Below, piece after piece: positions 41,206 through 49,896 of a stretch of DNA of 64,000 bases. A program made the position numbers and the translations under genes. Source of the stretch: JAGWAJ01 sp026707615 (GTDB taxonomy: Bacteria > Acidobacteriota > Vicinamibacteria > Vicinamibacterales > UBA8438); the NCBI GenBank assembly GCA_965207595.1, contig CBDBMW010000006.1:152236-216235 (forward strand), in the 5' to 3' direction. Every line of letters starts with the position of its first letter. Within the stretch, counting starts at the first letter, position 1. A model generated the notes under the pieces. It was given only the letters and a program-made list of their open reading frames with translations. It was not told the DNA's origin and did no database searches.

Positions 41206-42185
41206 CGCGCACCTCCGGCGCCGGTGGGTCCGGTGATGAGGTCGCCGCAGTGGTCGGCGAATCGCGCGCTGGCGGCGGCCGCGAGGGGTTCGACGAACTG
41301 GAGGTAGTAGGCGGTCGAGACGATCGAGACGTGCCCCATGTAGGCGGCGAGGAAGGGCAGCTTCGCCTGCACGTCGAGTCCGGCGCGGTACCACCGGAGG
41401 AGCGCGTTCACGGCGAATGCGTGACGGAAGTCATGCGTGCGTGGGAGATGGCCTGTCGCGGTCCGGACGCCGGCCCGCCGGAAGAGTGCCCGCATGGCGC
41501 CGCCGAAGCTCCCGCCGCTGTAGCCGCTGGCGGGTAGAGGGCGATGCCAGAGGAGCGGAGTCTCCGACCCGGCCGGCAGGCGCCGCCGGTCGCGGATTTC
41601 GATCAGGTGCTCGACCTCGCGGGCGGTATCCGCCGACAGTGGGACGAGGCGCGACTTGTGGAACTTGGACTCGCGGATCGCCAGCGTGCGTTGCGGCGGG
41701 TCGTAGTCTCCGACGGTCAAGCGGGTCAGCTCTCCGCGTCGCAGGCCCGTGGTGGACAGCACCACGATCGCGAGGCGCATGTTTTCGGGACGGACTGGCG
41801 ACCTGGAGCTGTGGGCCAGCGTGCGCGCAACGGCCAGCAAGTGGACGATCTCGCGGTCGGTGAAGATGTGCGGCCGGATGGCTTGGTGGACCGGCGGGAA
41901 CAGCCGCACGTCGGGGACGAAGCAGTCGGGCTCACCGCGTCGGCGATACAGACACAAGTTTCGCACGATCCGCATGCGGGCTCGACGCGTGCCGGAAGCC
42001 AGATGCTGCAGGGTGAGACACCAGGCGGCGAACGTCTCGGCGACGAGATCGACGCCGCGGCCGGCGAGGAACCGATCCAGGTGCCCGAGCACCCATTCTT
42101 CCGCTGCGTACTGGCGGCCCAGCGCTCGCTTGAGCGTCAGGTAGCTTCGGATGCAGGCGGACAGGCCGGAACTGAACGTCGTCAT
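41202..42185 (-). CDS. RIT tyrosine recombinase 2, 327 aa
   Basis: Middle gene of the trio. Catalytic positions are LSTTGLRRGELTRLT (Arg), IRESKFHKSRLVPL (Lys turn), RTHDFRHAFAVNALL (His and Arg) and YMGHVSIVSTAYYLQF (His and Tyr). Start and stop overlap both neighbours by ATGA. It is of typical length for this subgroup. There is no sign of decay. Confidence 0.93.
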   Translation of the reverse strand: MTTFSSGLSACIRSYLTLKRALGRQYAAEEWVLGHLDRFLAGRGVDLVAETFAAWCLTLQHLASGTRRARMRIVRNLCLYRRRGEPDCFVPDVRLFPPVHQAIRPHIFTDREIVHLLAVARTLAHSSRSPVRPENMRLAIVVLSTTGLRRGELTRLTVGDYDPPQRTLAIRESKFHKSRLVPLSADTAREVEHLIEIRDRRRLPAGSETPLLWHRPLPASGYSGGSFGGAMRALFRRAGVRTATGHLPRTHDFRHAFAVNALLRWYRAGLDVQAKLPFLAAYMGHVSIVSTAYYLQFVEPLAAAASARFADHCGDLITGPTGAGGAR

Positions 42186-43474
42186 GACGCCACCGCCGGC
42201 GCACTGCGGTCGACCCCGACCGGCAGAGGCAACGCGACGTCGCGGAGGTCGTCAACCGCCAGGCGGACGTACACGCACGTGCTCTCCAGGGTGCGATGGC
42301 CCAAGAGGTCCCCGATCGTCTTGAGCGACAGGCCCGACCGCAAGAGGTGCACCGCGTACGAGTGCCGCAGGCAATGAGGGCCCTGGTACGGAATGGCGAG
42401 GCCGCTTCGCTTCGACCACGCCTGGAAGGCCTCGGTGACGGCCGTCGGCTTGAGGACGCCGGTCGGGGTGCGGCAGCGGAGAAACAGCTCCCGATAGCTG
42501 CGCGCCGGACCGCCTCGGAACGGGACGCGCTGCCGGCGCACATTCAGGACAGGGCGTCCGTGGCGGAGGTAGTCGAGCAGCGCGGTCCCGACCTCGTCGG
42601 TGAGCGGCAGCCAGAGCGAGCCGCGTGTCTTGCGTTGCGGGATGCGCAGCCGTTCCGCCCGCCACTCCACGTCGTCGATCGTGAGCGTCACGACCTCGCA
42701 CGCGCGCAGGCCGTAGGTCGCCATGAGGAGGAAGATCGCGTAGTCGCGACGCCCCATCGGGGTCGCGCGATCGATCGAATCAAGGAGCGCCCGCACCGTG
42801 TCCCAGGGCAGCGCCCGCGGGAGCTGCTCGCCGCGATACACGCGGGGCGTGTCGATCTGCGCGTCGAGCCCGGTCGGGATCTCGCCGTCAGCGGACAGGA
42901 ACCGGAGGAAGGCTCGGAGGTGGCCCACCACATGCTGGAGGGATGCACGCGACTGGCGGGGGCCGACGGCGCACAGGAACGTGTCGAGATCCTGGCGGTC
43001 GAGCGCGCCGAGCCGCGTGGGGCGAGTCTCGTAGCCGATGTGGGCCAGGAACTCGCTCACCGTGCGGCCGTGGTGCGCCACGGTCCCAGGCGCGAACCCT
43101 CGGACTTGCTCCAGGTAGGTCCTGTAGGCGGCCACTCGCTGCTCGATGCGCGTCAACGCGGGCGGCGGATACAGCGCCAGCTCGGACTCGCAATACCGCT
43201 CCAGTTGCCGTACAAGGACCGCGAGATTGGGGTCCTCCTGCGAATCCGCAGGAGCACAGGCCCGCAACCGCGCCCGCGTCAGGCTCGCCAGGGTCTCCAC
43301 GTCGCATTGCTGTAGACGGTGAACAAGCCGTCTCGCCGCACAGAAATGCTCGCGGACGCGTTCGGTGGAGTAGCCCTGCTCCAAGAGCCACGTCCCGTAT
43401 CCGTCCAAGACCGGACCGAGAATCGACAACGACGTGTACCGCCGGTGCATCCTGGGGTACAGCTCGAGCACCAT
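42182..43474 (-). CDS. RIT tyrosine recombinase 1, 430 aa
   Basis: First and longest gene of the trio. It has an N-terminal helical extension (YTSLSILGPVLDGYGTWLLE) before a core-binding domain (FAPGTVAHHGRTVSEFLAHI). Catalytic motifs are MATYGLRACEVVTLT, HCLRHSYAVHLLRSG and LLGHRTLESTCVYVRL. I start it at the ATG at 43474; the frame continues upstream into the element end without similarity. The promoter for the trio must lie in the 130 bases between this start and the right terminus, beside the inverted-repeat sites, so the recombinases may repress themselves. Confidence 0.92.
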   Translation of the reverse strand: MVLELYPRMHRRYTSLSILGPVLDGYGTWLLEQGYSTERVREHFCAARRLVHRLQQCDVETLASLTRARLRACAPADSQEDPNLAVLVRQLERYCESELALYPPPALTRIEQRVAAYRTYLEQVRGFAPGTVAHHGRTVSEFLAHIGYETRPTRLGALDRQDLDTFLCAVGPRQSRASLQHVVGHLRAFLRFLSADGEIPTGLDAQIDTPRVYRGEQLPRALPWDTVRALLDSIDRATPMGRRDYAIFLLMATYGLRACEVVTLTIDDVEWRAERLRIPQRKTRGSLWLPLTDEVGTALLDYLRHGRPVLNVRRQRVPFRGGPARSYRELFLRCRTPTGVLKPTAVTEAFQAWSKRSGLAIPYQGPHCLRHSYAVHLLRSGLSLKTIGDLLGHRTLESTCVYVRLAVDDLRDVALPLPVGVDRSAPAVAS

Positions 43475-43609
43475 CGGGAACCTCCCGGGAAGGCGGTGCC
43501 GGGATCGGCACGGTCCCGATGCTACGTACGTAATGTGGAGTCCTGGAGGGTGTACCGCCGCCGTCGCCGAGGCGCGCGGCGACCACTGCACATTACCGAT
43601 CACTCAACA

Positions 43610-44122
43610 TTAGTCAACGATGAGCAGCTTCGGCTTCGCGTAGAAGGCCAAGCGGTCTTCGAGGCGGCCTTCGCTGTGCGCCTTGACCAGCGCCGCCATC
43701 AGCGCCTGCGCCGTCGTGAACAGCACCGAGTAGTTCTGGCGGATCGCCTCGCGCCCGAGCGCGATCGCCAGATGCGACTTCCCGACCCCGGGTGGCCCGA
43801 GTATCAAGAGCGCATCGCCGTGCGCCACCCACCGCGACGTCGCCAGCTCTCGAACCTGGCGCCGGTCGACGCTCGGCTGCGCCTTGAAGTCGAAGTCGGC
43901 GAGCTCCCGGACCATCGGGAAGTGCGCGATCTTGAACGCCATCTCGATGCGGCGTTCGTCCTTGCGCGCGACCTCCCGCTCGACGAGCATCGCCAGCGCC
44001 TCGCGCAGCGTCAGCTTCTTCTCCGCGGCCTCGTCGAGCAGGTTGTCGAGCTGGTCCCGGATCGCCGTCAGCTGCAGTCGGGTCAGCCAGGCGACCAGCG
44101 TGTCATGGTCCACGCCGGCCAT
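43610..44122 (-). pseudogene. istB: IS21-family istB (second type), cut at Walker B
   Basis: The 5' 170 codons are normal istB: LVAWLTRLQLTAIRDQLDNL, ALLILGPPGVGKSHLAIALG (Walker A) and FYAKPKLLIVD, followed at once by the TAA of the RIT end. It differs clearly from the istB at 39577, which reads ARFDVVIVD, yet is broken at the same codon. The start overlaps the istA stop (ATGA). The 3' half is absent from the other flank of the RIT element. Confidence 0.92.
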
Positions 44123-45402
44123 CAGAAGCTCCCCCCGGCGACGGCCGCGTACTCCTCGAGCGGGCGCAGCAACTCCGGTTTCGGCCGGGTTGCTTCGGTC
44201 TCGGCCGGGCGGGGGCCGCCGTTGACCCCGACCAGGTGGGCGCGGTCGACGACCCGCCCGTGGCGCCCCGCGTGCTCGTCGTGCTCCGCGACGACTTCCG
44301 GCCCGTGGTGCACGCGCACCCGGCCGCCGTTGACGACCACCCGCACCCGCTCGCCGATCAGACGCCACGGCACCGAGTAGGCGTTCGTGTCGACCACCAC
44401 CGCGCAGTCGGCGTGGACCGTCCGGATCAGGTCCCGCAACTGACCGAACGGCGGCCGCCCCGCACAGGGACGCAGGCACTCCGCTTCCCGAACGAAGCGA
44501 TGCAGCGGGACTTCCCCGGTGGTCCCGTGGCGCCGCCGGTCCGCGATCTCGCGCTGCCACCACCCGAGATGCGCCTCCATCCCTGCCCAGCTCTCGAAGC
44601 GGTGCCCGGCGATGGCGCTTCGCTTGACGTAGCCGACGCCCCGTTCGTCCTTCCCCTTCGTCCGGGCCCGGTACGGGGCGCAGGCCCGCGGCCGGAACCC
44701 CCAGTACGCCGCGAACGCCAGGAACCGCTCGTTGAACTCGACCGCGCGTGTCGCCGCGTCGTGCTCGACCACCAGCGGCCGCGGGTTGTCGATCAGCACC
44801 TCCTGGGTCACGCCCCCGAAGTGGCCGAACGCGCCTTCCAGCCCGCGGAACCACGACGACTGCCGCTCGTGCCGGAACGCCGCCACGTGGCACCGCCGCG
44901 AACATCCCAGCGTCGCCACGAACAGGAACACGCGTACCCGCTCGTCCGCGATCGGCACCCGCAGCTGACCGAAGTCAATCTGCAGCTGACGCCCTGGAGG
45001 CGTCTCGAACCGCACCGTCGCCTTCGCCTCCGCCGTCAGCAGCCGCCGGAACGGCGCCACCGCCCGCTCCACCGTCCGCAGGCTCACGTCGATCGACCGC
45101 TCCCGCACCAGGTCTTGGCGCACCACCTCGGCGTTGCCGCGGTGGCGCAGGAAGCGCTCCTTCAGCCACCCCTCCTGCTCCTCGAGCTTGCCGCCGCTCG
45201 ACCGGCGCTGGTACGGCGTCCAGCCGTCCGCTGCCACGTACCGCCGCACCGTGTTCCTGCTGCACCCGAGCTCTTTGGCGATCCGCCTCATCCCCCAGCC
45301 GAGCGCGTGCAGGTGTAGCATCGCCTCCACTTCTTCCGACTTCAGCATCGTCTCTGCCCGTGGCCTCCCCGTCCACGGGCCGACATCCTCGCATCTCGTC
45401 AT
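44122..45402 (-). CDS. istA: IS21-family transposase IstA, 426 aa
   Basis: The HTH is MRRIAKELGCSRNTVRRYVA. The DDE integrase residues are LQIDFGQLRVPI (Asp), VLIDNPRPLVVEHD (Asp) and KGKDERGVGYVKRS (Glu). An AGGAGGA ribosome site lies at a good distance from the ATG at 45402, which supports the longer start over the ATG at 45348. The downstream istB is truncated, so although the transposase is intact the element is unlikely to move alone. Confidence 0.92.
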   Translation of the reverse strand: MTRCEDVGPWTGRPRAETMLKSEEVEAMLHLHALGWGMRRIAKELGCSRNTVRRYVAADGWTPYQRRSSGGKLEEQEGWLKERFLRHRGNAEVVRQDLVRERSIDVSLRTVERAVAPFRRLLTAEAKATVRFETPPGRQLQIDFGQLRVPIADERVRVFLFVATLGCSRRCHVAAFRHERQSSWFRGLEGAFGHFGGVTQEVLIDNPRPLVVEHDAATRAVEFNERFLAFAAYWGFRPRACAPYRARTKGKDERGVGYVKRSAIAGHRFESWAGMEAHLGWWQREIADRRRHGTTGEVPLHRFVREAECLRPCAGRPPFGQLRDLIRTVHADCAVVVDTNAYSVPWRLIGERVRVVVNGGRVRVHHGPEVVAEHDEHAGRHGRVVDRAHLVGVNGGPRPAETEATRPKPELLRPLEEYAAVAGGSF

Positions 45403-45428
45403 CGGGCTGACTCCTCCTGGGAACAGGG

Positions 45429-45478
45429 GGGTCAGTTTTCGTTGTCGCCAGGGGGTCAGTTTTCGCTGTCGCCTGACA
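45429..45478 (-). repeat. Terminal repeats of the IS21 element
   Basis: Two copies of GCGACARCGAAAACTGACCC lie in tandem inside the terminus, as IS21 elements carry multiple transposase-binding repeats. The 5' TGTCAGG marks the outer end at 45478. Confidence 0.8.
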
Positions 45479-45561
45479 AGGCGTCGCAGCTCGGCAACCG
45501 ACCGAGTTCTGCACGTGCTCGGCGACGGGCAAGGACCGCACCGGCGATCAGCCGGTCTCTC

Positions 45562-45580
45562 CTATGCGCTAATCGCATAG
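45562..45580. promoter_or_regulatory. Palindromic operator upstream of the XRE regulator
   Basis: CTATGCG-CTAAT-CGCATAG is a perfect inverted repeat with 7-base arms, ending 2 bases before the ATG of the regulator. This position would let the bound protein block its own translation start or promoter. It is probably its autoregulatory site. Confidence 0.7.
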
Positions 45581-45582
45581 CC

Positions 45583-45918
45583 ATGCGACAATCGGCTGCG
45601 CTTCGGCGCCGGGTCGCCACCTCTGGAATCCGCGAGTTCCGTTCGTCGCCCGGGGCCTGCGCGGCATACCGGCGCATCCGGGCTGAGATCGGTGCGACGG
45701 TGAGGACGATGCGCGAGGGTTTGGAGCTCAGCCAGACGGCGCTGGCGGCCGGCCTCGCGCGGCCTCAGTCCTGTGTCTCTCGGCTCGAGAGCGGAGACCG
45801 CGGGCTCGACATTGTCGAGTTGGTCGAGCTCGGGGCCGCTCTCGATTCCCCTGCGGGACTCGTGCTGCAGCAGGTAGAGTACGCGTGGGAGCGCGAGGTC
45901 GAGGCAGACGTGGCGTAG
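45583..45918 (+). CDS. XRE-family HTH regulator, 111 aa
   Basis: The HTH_3 domain spans about residues 38-90: RAEIGATVRTMREGLELSQT, ALAAGLARPQSCVSRLESGD and VELVELGAALDSP. The basic N-terminus (residues 1-33) precedes it. The start ATG follows directly on a perfect palindrome, a likely operator. No toxin-like gene is attached; a 49-aa membrane protein lies 60 bases downstream on the same strand. It resembles antitoxin or phage repressor-type regulators. Confidence 0.85.
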   Translation: MRQSAALRRRVATSGIREFRSSPGACAAYRRIRAEIGATVRTMREGLELSQTALAAGLARPQSCVSRLESGDRGLDIVELVELGAALDSPAGLVLQQVEYAWEREVEADVA

Positions 45919-45979
45919 TCGGTGCCGTCCGGCTCCTGCACCATGAGCTGCAGCGCCCGCTTCGGCAGAGGGAGGGCGA

Positions 45980-46129
45980 ATGACGACCCGCGAGTCGAAG
46001 TTGGTGATCGGGGCCAGCGTCGTCTTGGCGGCGCTGGTGTGGGGCGTGCTGTCGGCTCAACTCCAAAGCGTCGAGGCCAGAGTGGCCGCAGCGATCGACC
46101 GCGCGGTGCAGGGAGCCCAGCGCCGGTAA
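45980..46129 (+). CDS. Small single-pass membrane protein, 49 aa
   Basis: It starts MTTRESKLVIGASVVLAALV and continues WGVLSAQLQSVEARVAAAID, one membrane segment followed by a short amphipathic helix. A GAGGGAGGG ribosome site lies 5-12 bases before the ATG. It is downstream of the XRE regulator and possibly co-transcribed. Its size and layout resemble type I toxins or small phage membrane proteins, but no family can be given. Confidence 0.6.
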   Translation: MTTRESKLVIGASVVLAALVWGVLSAQLQSVEARVAAAIDRAVQGAQRR

Positions 46130-46575
46130 CGGTGCCCAGGAGTTGAAGGCGATTCAATCACCCGGCTCCGTGTCGGCGACGAGCGGCGTCTTCGTCGGGT
46201 CGGACCGGCCCGCCGCGCTCCGGACCGTGGACGGTCTCCGTCTCCCGTTCCGCTTGTCGGCGCCGTTTTCGGATCGCGGCGGCGGTTTCTGTGGGTGCGA
46301 TGCTCCGCGCCCTGCACGAACGCGGGATGCTCGACCAGTTCCGGCGCCGGAAGAGGGGTTTCTGATGGGACCACAGGTCTGCGTACTAGACTAGGCGCGA
46401 CCGGCTGCATCGGGTTCGAGCTGACCGTCCAGCTGTTGCAGGCTGAGTGTGATGTTCTCGCCGCCGTGCGCGACGGAAGCAAGCTCCAGCGAATGCTTGC
46501 CGCGCACGGAATGGGTCTCGACCTCAGGGGCTGTCCTCGAAGGTGCCATCGGCCCGCCGTGACGCGCCGCGGGCG
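46130..46575. other. No supported gene
   Basis: A short open stretch near 46300-46365 reads MLRALHERGMLDQFRRRKRG and then stops; it may be a peptide or the tail of a lost gene. Otherwise nothing is recognisable before the palindrome at 46576. Confidence 0.35.
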
Positions 46576-46615
46576 CGGTCGAGGTTTCCGAAACGCGTTT
46601 CGGAAACCTCGACCG
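46576..46615. repeat. Perfect 40-bp palindrome
   Basis: The sequence is fully self-complementary over 40 bases with no loop; one half is CGGTCGAGGTTTCCGAAACG. Each half contains GTTTC-C-GAAAC, so two smaller symmetric sites are nested in the large one, reminiscent in form (not sequence) of parS sites (GTTTCACGTGAAAC). It lies 21 bases after the stop of the leftward coiled-coil gene. It could be a binding site, a plasmid-type partition or resolution site, or a cruciform; a terminator is less likely because no T-run follows on either strand. Confidence 0.7.
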
Positions 46616-46636
46616 GCTGTCGTTCCGTCCCCGGTC

Positions 46637-46858
46637 CTACCTGCCTTCCGCGGCCAGCCACGGATCGATGGCCTGCTCCTGAAGCTCCTCCTCCAGGTCG
46701 CGTAACGTCTGGTGCGCCGCCTCCGCCGCTTCGATTCGCTCCCCGACCTGCTGCTCCATCGTCTCGAGTTCTTCCAGGACCGCGACCGGGTCGAAGAACT
46801 GCTCCCATGCCGCCCGCGGTGCGCTCGGCTCCACGAAGGAGATGACGTCGATCAGCAC
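46637..46858 (-). CDS. Small acidic coiled-coil protein, 73 aa
   Basis: The product VLIDVISFVEPSAPRAAWEQ has an acidic helical C-terminus (LEELETMEQQVGERIEAAEA, HQTLRDLEEELQEQAIDPWL). A GAGGAGG ribosome site favours the GTG at 46858 over one at 46885. No family is recognised. Its stop is next to the 40-bp palindrome. Confidence 0.6.
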   Translation of the reverse strand: MLIDVISFVEPSAPRAAWEQFFDPVAVLEELETMEQQVGERIEAAEAAHQTLRDLEEELQEQAIDPWLAAEGR

Positions 46859-47136
46859 CTGCCCCTCCTCGGCCGACGGGGCCACCCGTCACGGCGCGTT
46901 CATGGTCGTCCCGCCCCACGAGCATGAACGAGGCGCGAGCGGCCCGTAAACCACGGGGGTCGGGGGCCGCGCCCGCGGCGTACCCCACGCGGCATCCCAC
47001 GCGCGGCTGACGCATAGGCCTGCGGGCGCGCTTCCCGGCGTCGAGGCGGGCAAGGTCGCCGGCCGGCGCCGGGCTGGCCGGCCGCGATGCAACCCCCATG
47101 AGCGCATTCATCGGGGATCCACTCGGGCGTCGAACG

Positions 47137-47246
47137 TCATGCGACGAGGTCGGAGACGTCTTCGTCGAGAAGGGGGACGCCGCTCGGGACATCGCCGACC
47201 GTGTCGTTCATGCCTTCGCGCTGGTCGTCGTGACCTCCCTTGAGGA
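47137..47246 (-). pseudogene. 3' fragment of a gene split by IS21
   Basis: After removal of the IS21 element and one copy of the 8-bp duplication, this fragment continues in frame from the 5' part at 49980-50246: VAFVGLLK then GGHDDQREGMNDTVGDVPSG and LLDEDVSDLVA with a stop at 47137. The rebuilt protein is about 122 residues. The family is unknown. Confidence 0.75.
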
Positions 47247-47572
47247 TGGAAATGGCAACCAGAAAAGGGACCCCTGTGGCCACTTGAAAAGGGACCCCCC
47301 AAGCGAGGTCCGTCGAGGGGAGTCGGGGACGGTTGCGCCCCGGGAGTCCCCCTCCGCGACCGGCGTCCGTCAGTACGTCAATCCGGGCCCTCCTTCTCAA
47401 TGACAACAACAACAACAACGCCTGTGGGCGCTCGTGGGCAGGCCGTTCTGTGGCCTGTCCAAGTCGCGGTGGGCGCGCGTCAGCGTGTCCACCGCGACGT
47501 CAGCGTCCACAGGCCGGCCGCCGCTCCCGCCCTGACGGTCGTCGGCTCGAGGCACGGGACCTCGGCGCGCCA

Positions 47573-48358
47573 TCAACGCGTCTCCTCTTCGGCGAACGCC
47601 TGCGCCTGGGTCCGCTTCGCGGCCTGCAGCCGGAAGCTGCCGCCCGACGTCTGCAGCACCGTCGCGTGGTGCACGATCCGGTCGATGACCGCGGCGGCGG
47701 CCGTCGGGTCGAGGAAGACCTCGGACCAGCGCGCGAACGGCAGATTCGTCGTCACCACCAGGCTCCGGCGCTCGTAGCGCTGGCTGATGAACCCGAACAG
47801 GAGGTCGGCGCCAGCCTTGTCGAGCGGGACGTATCCCAGCTCGTCGATGATGACGACGTCGAAGCGGGCGAGCTGCGCGAGCTTGCGGGCGAGGCGGCCC
47901 TGCTTCTGCGCCTCGACGAGCAGCGTGACCAGCTCGGCCGCGGTGACGAAACGCACCCGGTAGTCGTGCTGGCAGCAGGCCATTCCCAACGCGATGGACA
48001 GATGCGTCTTCCCCGTACCGACGCCGCCGACGAACACGACGTTGGCGGCGTCGGCGACGAAGCGGCCGTCGAAGACCTGCAGGACCGCGTCGCGATCGAG
48101 CTCGGGCTGTTCCTCGAACGCGAAGGCGTCCAGCGTCTTCAGCATCGGGAAGCGGGCCTCCTGGATGCGGCGTTGGATGCGGCGCTCGCGGCGGCCGGTC
48201 ACCTCCAGATGGACCAGCTGCGCCAAGTAGTCGGCCGGCGCCTGACGCTGGCGGGCGGCCTGCTCGGCCCGGGGCCGCCACTGCGCCGCGACCGTCGACA
48301 GGCACAGCGTCTTCAGGTCCGCGGCCAGATGCGGGGGCTCGGCGATCGCGGCCGCCAT
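47573..48358 (-). CDS. istB: IS21-family helper ATPase IstB, 261 aa
   Basis: Walker A is GGVGTGKTHLSIALG near residues 108-122, and Walker B is VVIIDELGYVPLDK. The sequence continues to VVTTNLPFARWSEVFLD (sensor 1) and AVIDRIVHHATVL. Length is normal. It supplies the reference for the truncated copy at 39577, with which it is almost identical over 170 residues. Its first base overlaps the istA stop. Confidence 0.95.
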   Translation of the reverse strand: MAAAIAEPPHLAADLKTLCLSTVAAQWRPRAEQAARQRQAPADYLAQLVHLEVTGRRERRIQRRIQEARFPMLKTLDAFAFEEQPELDRDAVLQVFDGRFVADAANVVFVGGVGTGKTHLSIALGMACCQHDYRVRFVTAAELVTLLVEAQKQGRLARKLAQLARFDVVIIDELGYVPLDKAGADLLFGFISQRYERRSLVVTTNLPFARWSEVFLDPTAAAAVIDRIVHHATVLQTSGGSFRLQAAKRTQAQAFAEEETR

Positions 48359-49896
48359 CAGCGAGTGCCCTCCACCAGCGCGTCATACGCCGACAGCGTC
48401 GGGGCCGGCACCGTGATCCGCGCCAGCTCCGGACGCACGCCGGCGACCGGCGGGCACACCGGCGGCGGGCCGGCCTCCTGCTGCCGGAGGAGCAGCCGCA
48501 CCGTCTCCAGGCGCGGCGAATGCCGCTCGAGCGCGGTCGTCAGCGCGCGCTCGACGGCCGCGGCCGGGTGGGTCTCCAGCAGCCGCAGCATCCGGACCCA
48601 TTCCTGATCGGGCTTGCGCGTGTGCCGCGCCAGCTCGGCCCGCGCCCGCTGCCACACCGGGGCCAGCCGCCAGTCGACGAGAGCTGTCGCCTCGGCCACG
48701 GCCCGGTGCTTGCGCTCCAGCAGCGGCAGCACGTGAAACGCATCGAGGACCTTCGCGCCCCGCACGAACTCCCGGGGATGCTCGGCCACCACCTCGGCGC
48801 CGACCGCCAGTGCCACCCGGTCGGGATACAGCTTCACCCACACGGGCCGGTAGGCGTGGCGGATCGGCACCGAGTACGTCACGTGGTCCACGCGGACGTG
48901 TCCGAACTTGTCGGCCACCCGCGCGACGATGCGGCAGGTGGCGGGAAGGTGCGCGGGCATCGGCCGCAGGTGCTCCCGCTCCTGCGCCAAGGCTTGCTCG
49001 GCCGTGCACCCATCGTCGAGGTGGCGCATCGGCAGGTCGGCCTCCAGCTCCTGCAGGAGCGTCGCGTTGAGGGTCGCCCAGCTCTCGACCGCCAACCGCG
49101 GTCGGAACACGAGGTTCCTCACGTATTTCACGCCCGTCTCGACGGAACCCTTCTCCCAGCCCTTCGCCGGCGCGCAGAACTCGGCCCGGAACGGATACCC
49201 GCCCCGGAACGCCTCGAACGCCTCCGTCAGCACCCGGTCTCGACCCGCCAACACGTCCTTGACCGCCAGCGACGTGTTGTCGAGGACGACGCGCTCCACC
49301 ACGCCCCCGTAGTAGCGGAAGGCCGACTCGATGCCGTCGAGCAGCGACTCGAGCCGCTCCAGCGGATACGCCTTCGCGAAGTACGCATTCGAGAACGGCA
49401 GCGTCGCCACCAGGTACTTCACCTTGCTCGGCACGTCGGCGATGTCGACCCACGACTCCCCGAAGTCGACCTCCATCGTCGTGCCGGGACGCAGGCTGCG
49501 GTGCACGAAGGCCTCCTTCCTCGTCGCCGCCGCCCGCTGCTCCGCGACGTAGCGCCGCACCGTGCGCGCCGGGACCGGCCCCGCCAACGGCAGCAGCAAC
49601 CGTCGAATCCGTTTCGCCGTCACCCGCGGCTCCTCGCGCAGCCACTGCCGGATCCGCTCCCGCCACGGGGCCAGCGCGCTGGGCCGCGGCGCCGACACCC
49701 GCACCGGCGGCGTCGACCGCCGGATGGCTCGCCGCACCGTCTTGACGTCCAGCCGCAACCGCCGGGCAATCTCCTTCTTCGGCACTCCCTCCACCAGATG
49801 CAGCTGGCGGACCTCGGCCCACTGGGACATCCTGATCACCTCCGCGTCCTCCTGGCTCGCTCGACGAGACGACCGTGTCTCGTACCCGTCGATCAT
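48358..49896 (-). CDS. istA: IS21-family transposase IstA, 512 aa
   Basis: The HTH is VPKKEIARRLRLDVKTVRRA. The DDE domain has TMEVDFGESWVDIAD, VVLDNTSLAVKDVL and GWEKGSVETGVKYVRN. A C-terminal beta-barrel and IstB-interacting region follow. The probable start is the internal ATG in frame about 22 codons in (MSQWAEVRQLHLVEG), as the first residues are unlike the family; both are possible. The gene is intact and shares an operon with istB. Confidence 0.93.
   Translation of the reverse strand: MIDGYETRSSRRASQEDAEVIRMSQWAEVRQLHLVEGVPKKEIARRLRLDVKTVRRAIRRSTPPVRVSAPRPSALAPWRERIRQWLREEPRVTAKRIRRLLLPLAGPVPARTVRRYVAEQRAAATRKEAFVHRSLRPGTTMEVDFGESWVDIADVPSKVKYLVATLPFSNAYFAKAYPLERLESLLDGIESAFRYYGGVVERVVLDNTSLAVKDVLAGRDRVLTEAFEAFRGGYPFRAEFCAPAKGWEKGSVETGVKYVRNLVFRPRLAVESWATLNATLLQELEADLPMRHLDDGCTAEQALAQEREHLRPMPAHLPATCRIVARVADKFGHVRVDHVTYSVPIRHAYRPVWVKLYPDRVALAVGAEVVAEHPREFVRGAKVLDAFHVLPLLERKHRAVAEATALVDWRLAPVWQRARAELARHTRKPDQEWVRMLRLLETHPAAAVERALTTALERHSPRLETVRLLLRQQEAGPPPVCPPVAGVRPELARITVPAPTLSAYDALVEGTR

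Larger units (their letters stand above)
40093..43612. mobile_element. Recombinase-in-trio (RIT) element, 3.5 kb
   Basis: Three overlapping tyrosine recombinase genes on the minus strand fill the element, the definition of a RIT element. Both ends start TAATGTTGAGTGATC and are inverted repeats of about 27 bases with two mismatches (CAGTAATGTGGAG against CGGTAATGTGCAG). Further GTAATGTGGAG / CTCCACATTAC copies lie about 75-90 bases inside each end and are probably recombinase binding sites. Each end abuts a GAC codon, the Walker B Asp of an istB gene. The two flanking istB fragments are 5' halves of two different IS21 elements facing each other, so the flanks were rearranged after insertion. 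Confidence 0.92.
43613..45478. mobile_element. IS21-family element, left part missing
   Basis: It contains istA, the 5' part of istB and one terminus at 45478, which reads TGTCAGGCGACAGCG inward and so has the TG...CA ends typical of IS21. The other end has been lost at the RIT boundary. A trans-acting helper would be needed for movement. Confidence 0.85.

Noticed and set aside
46576..46615. Rho-independent terminator
   Set aside because: The palindrome has no loop and is not followed by a T-run on either strand.
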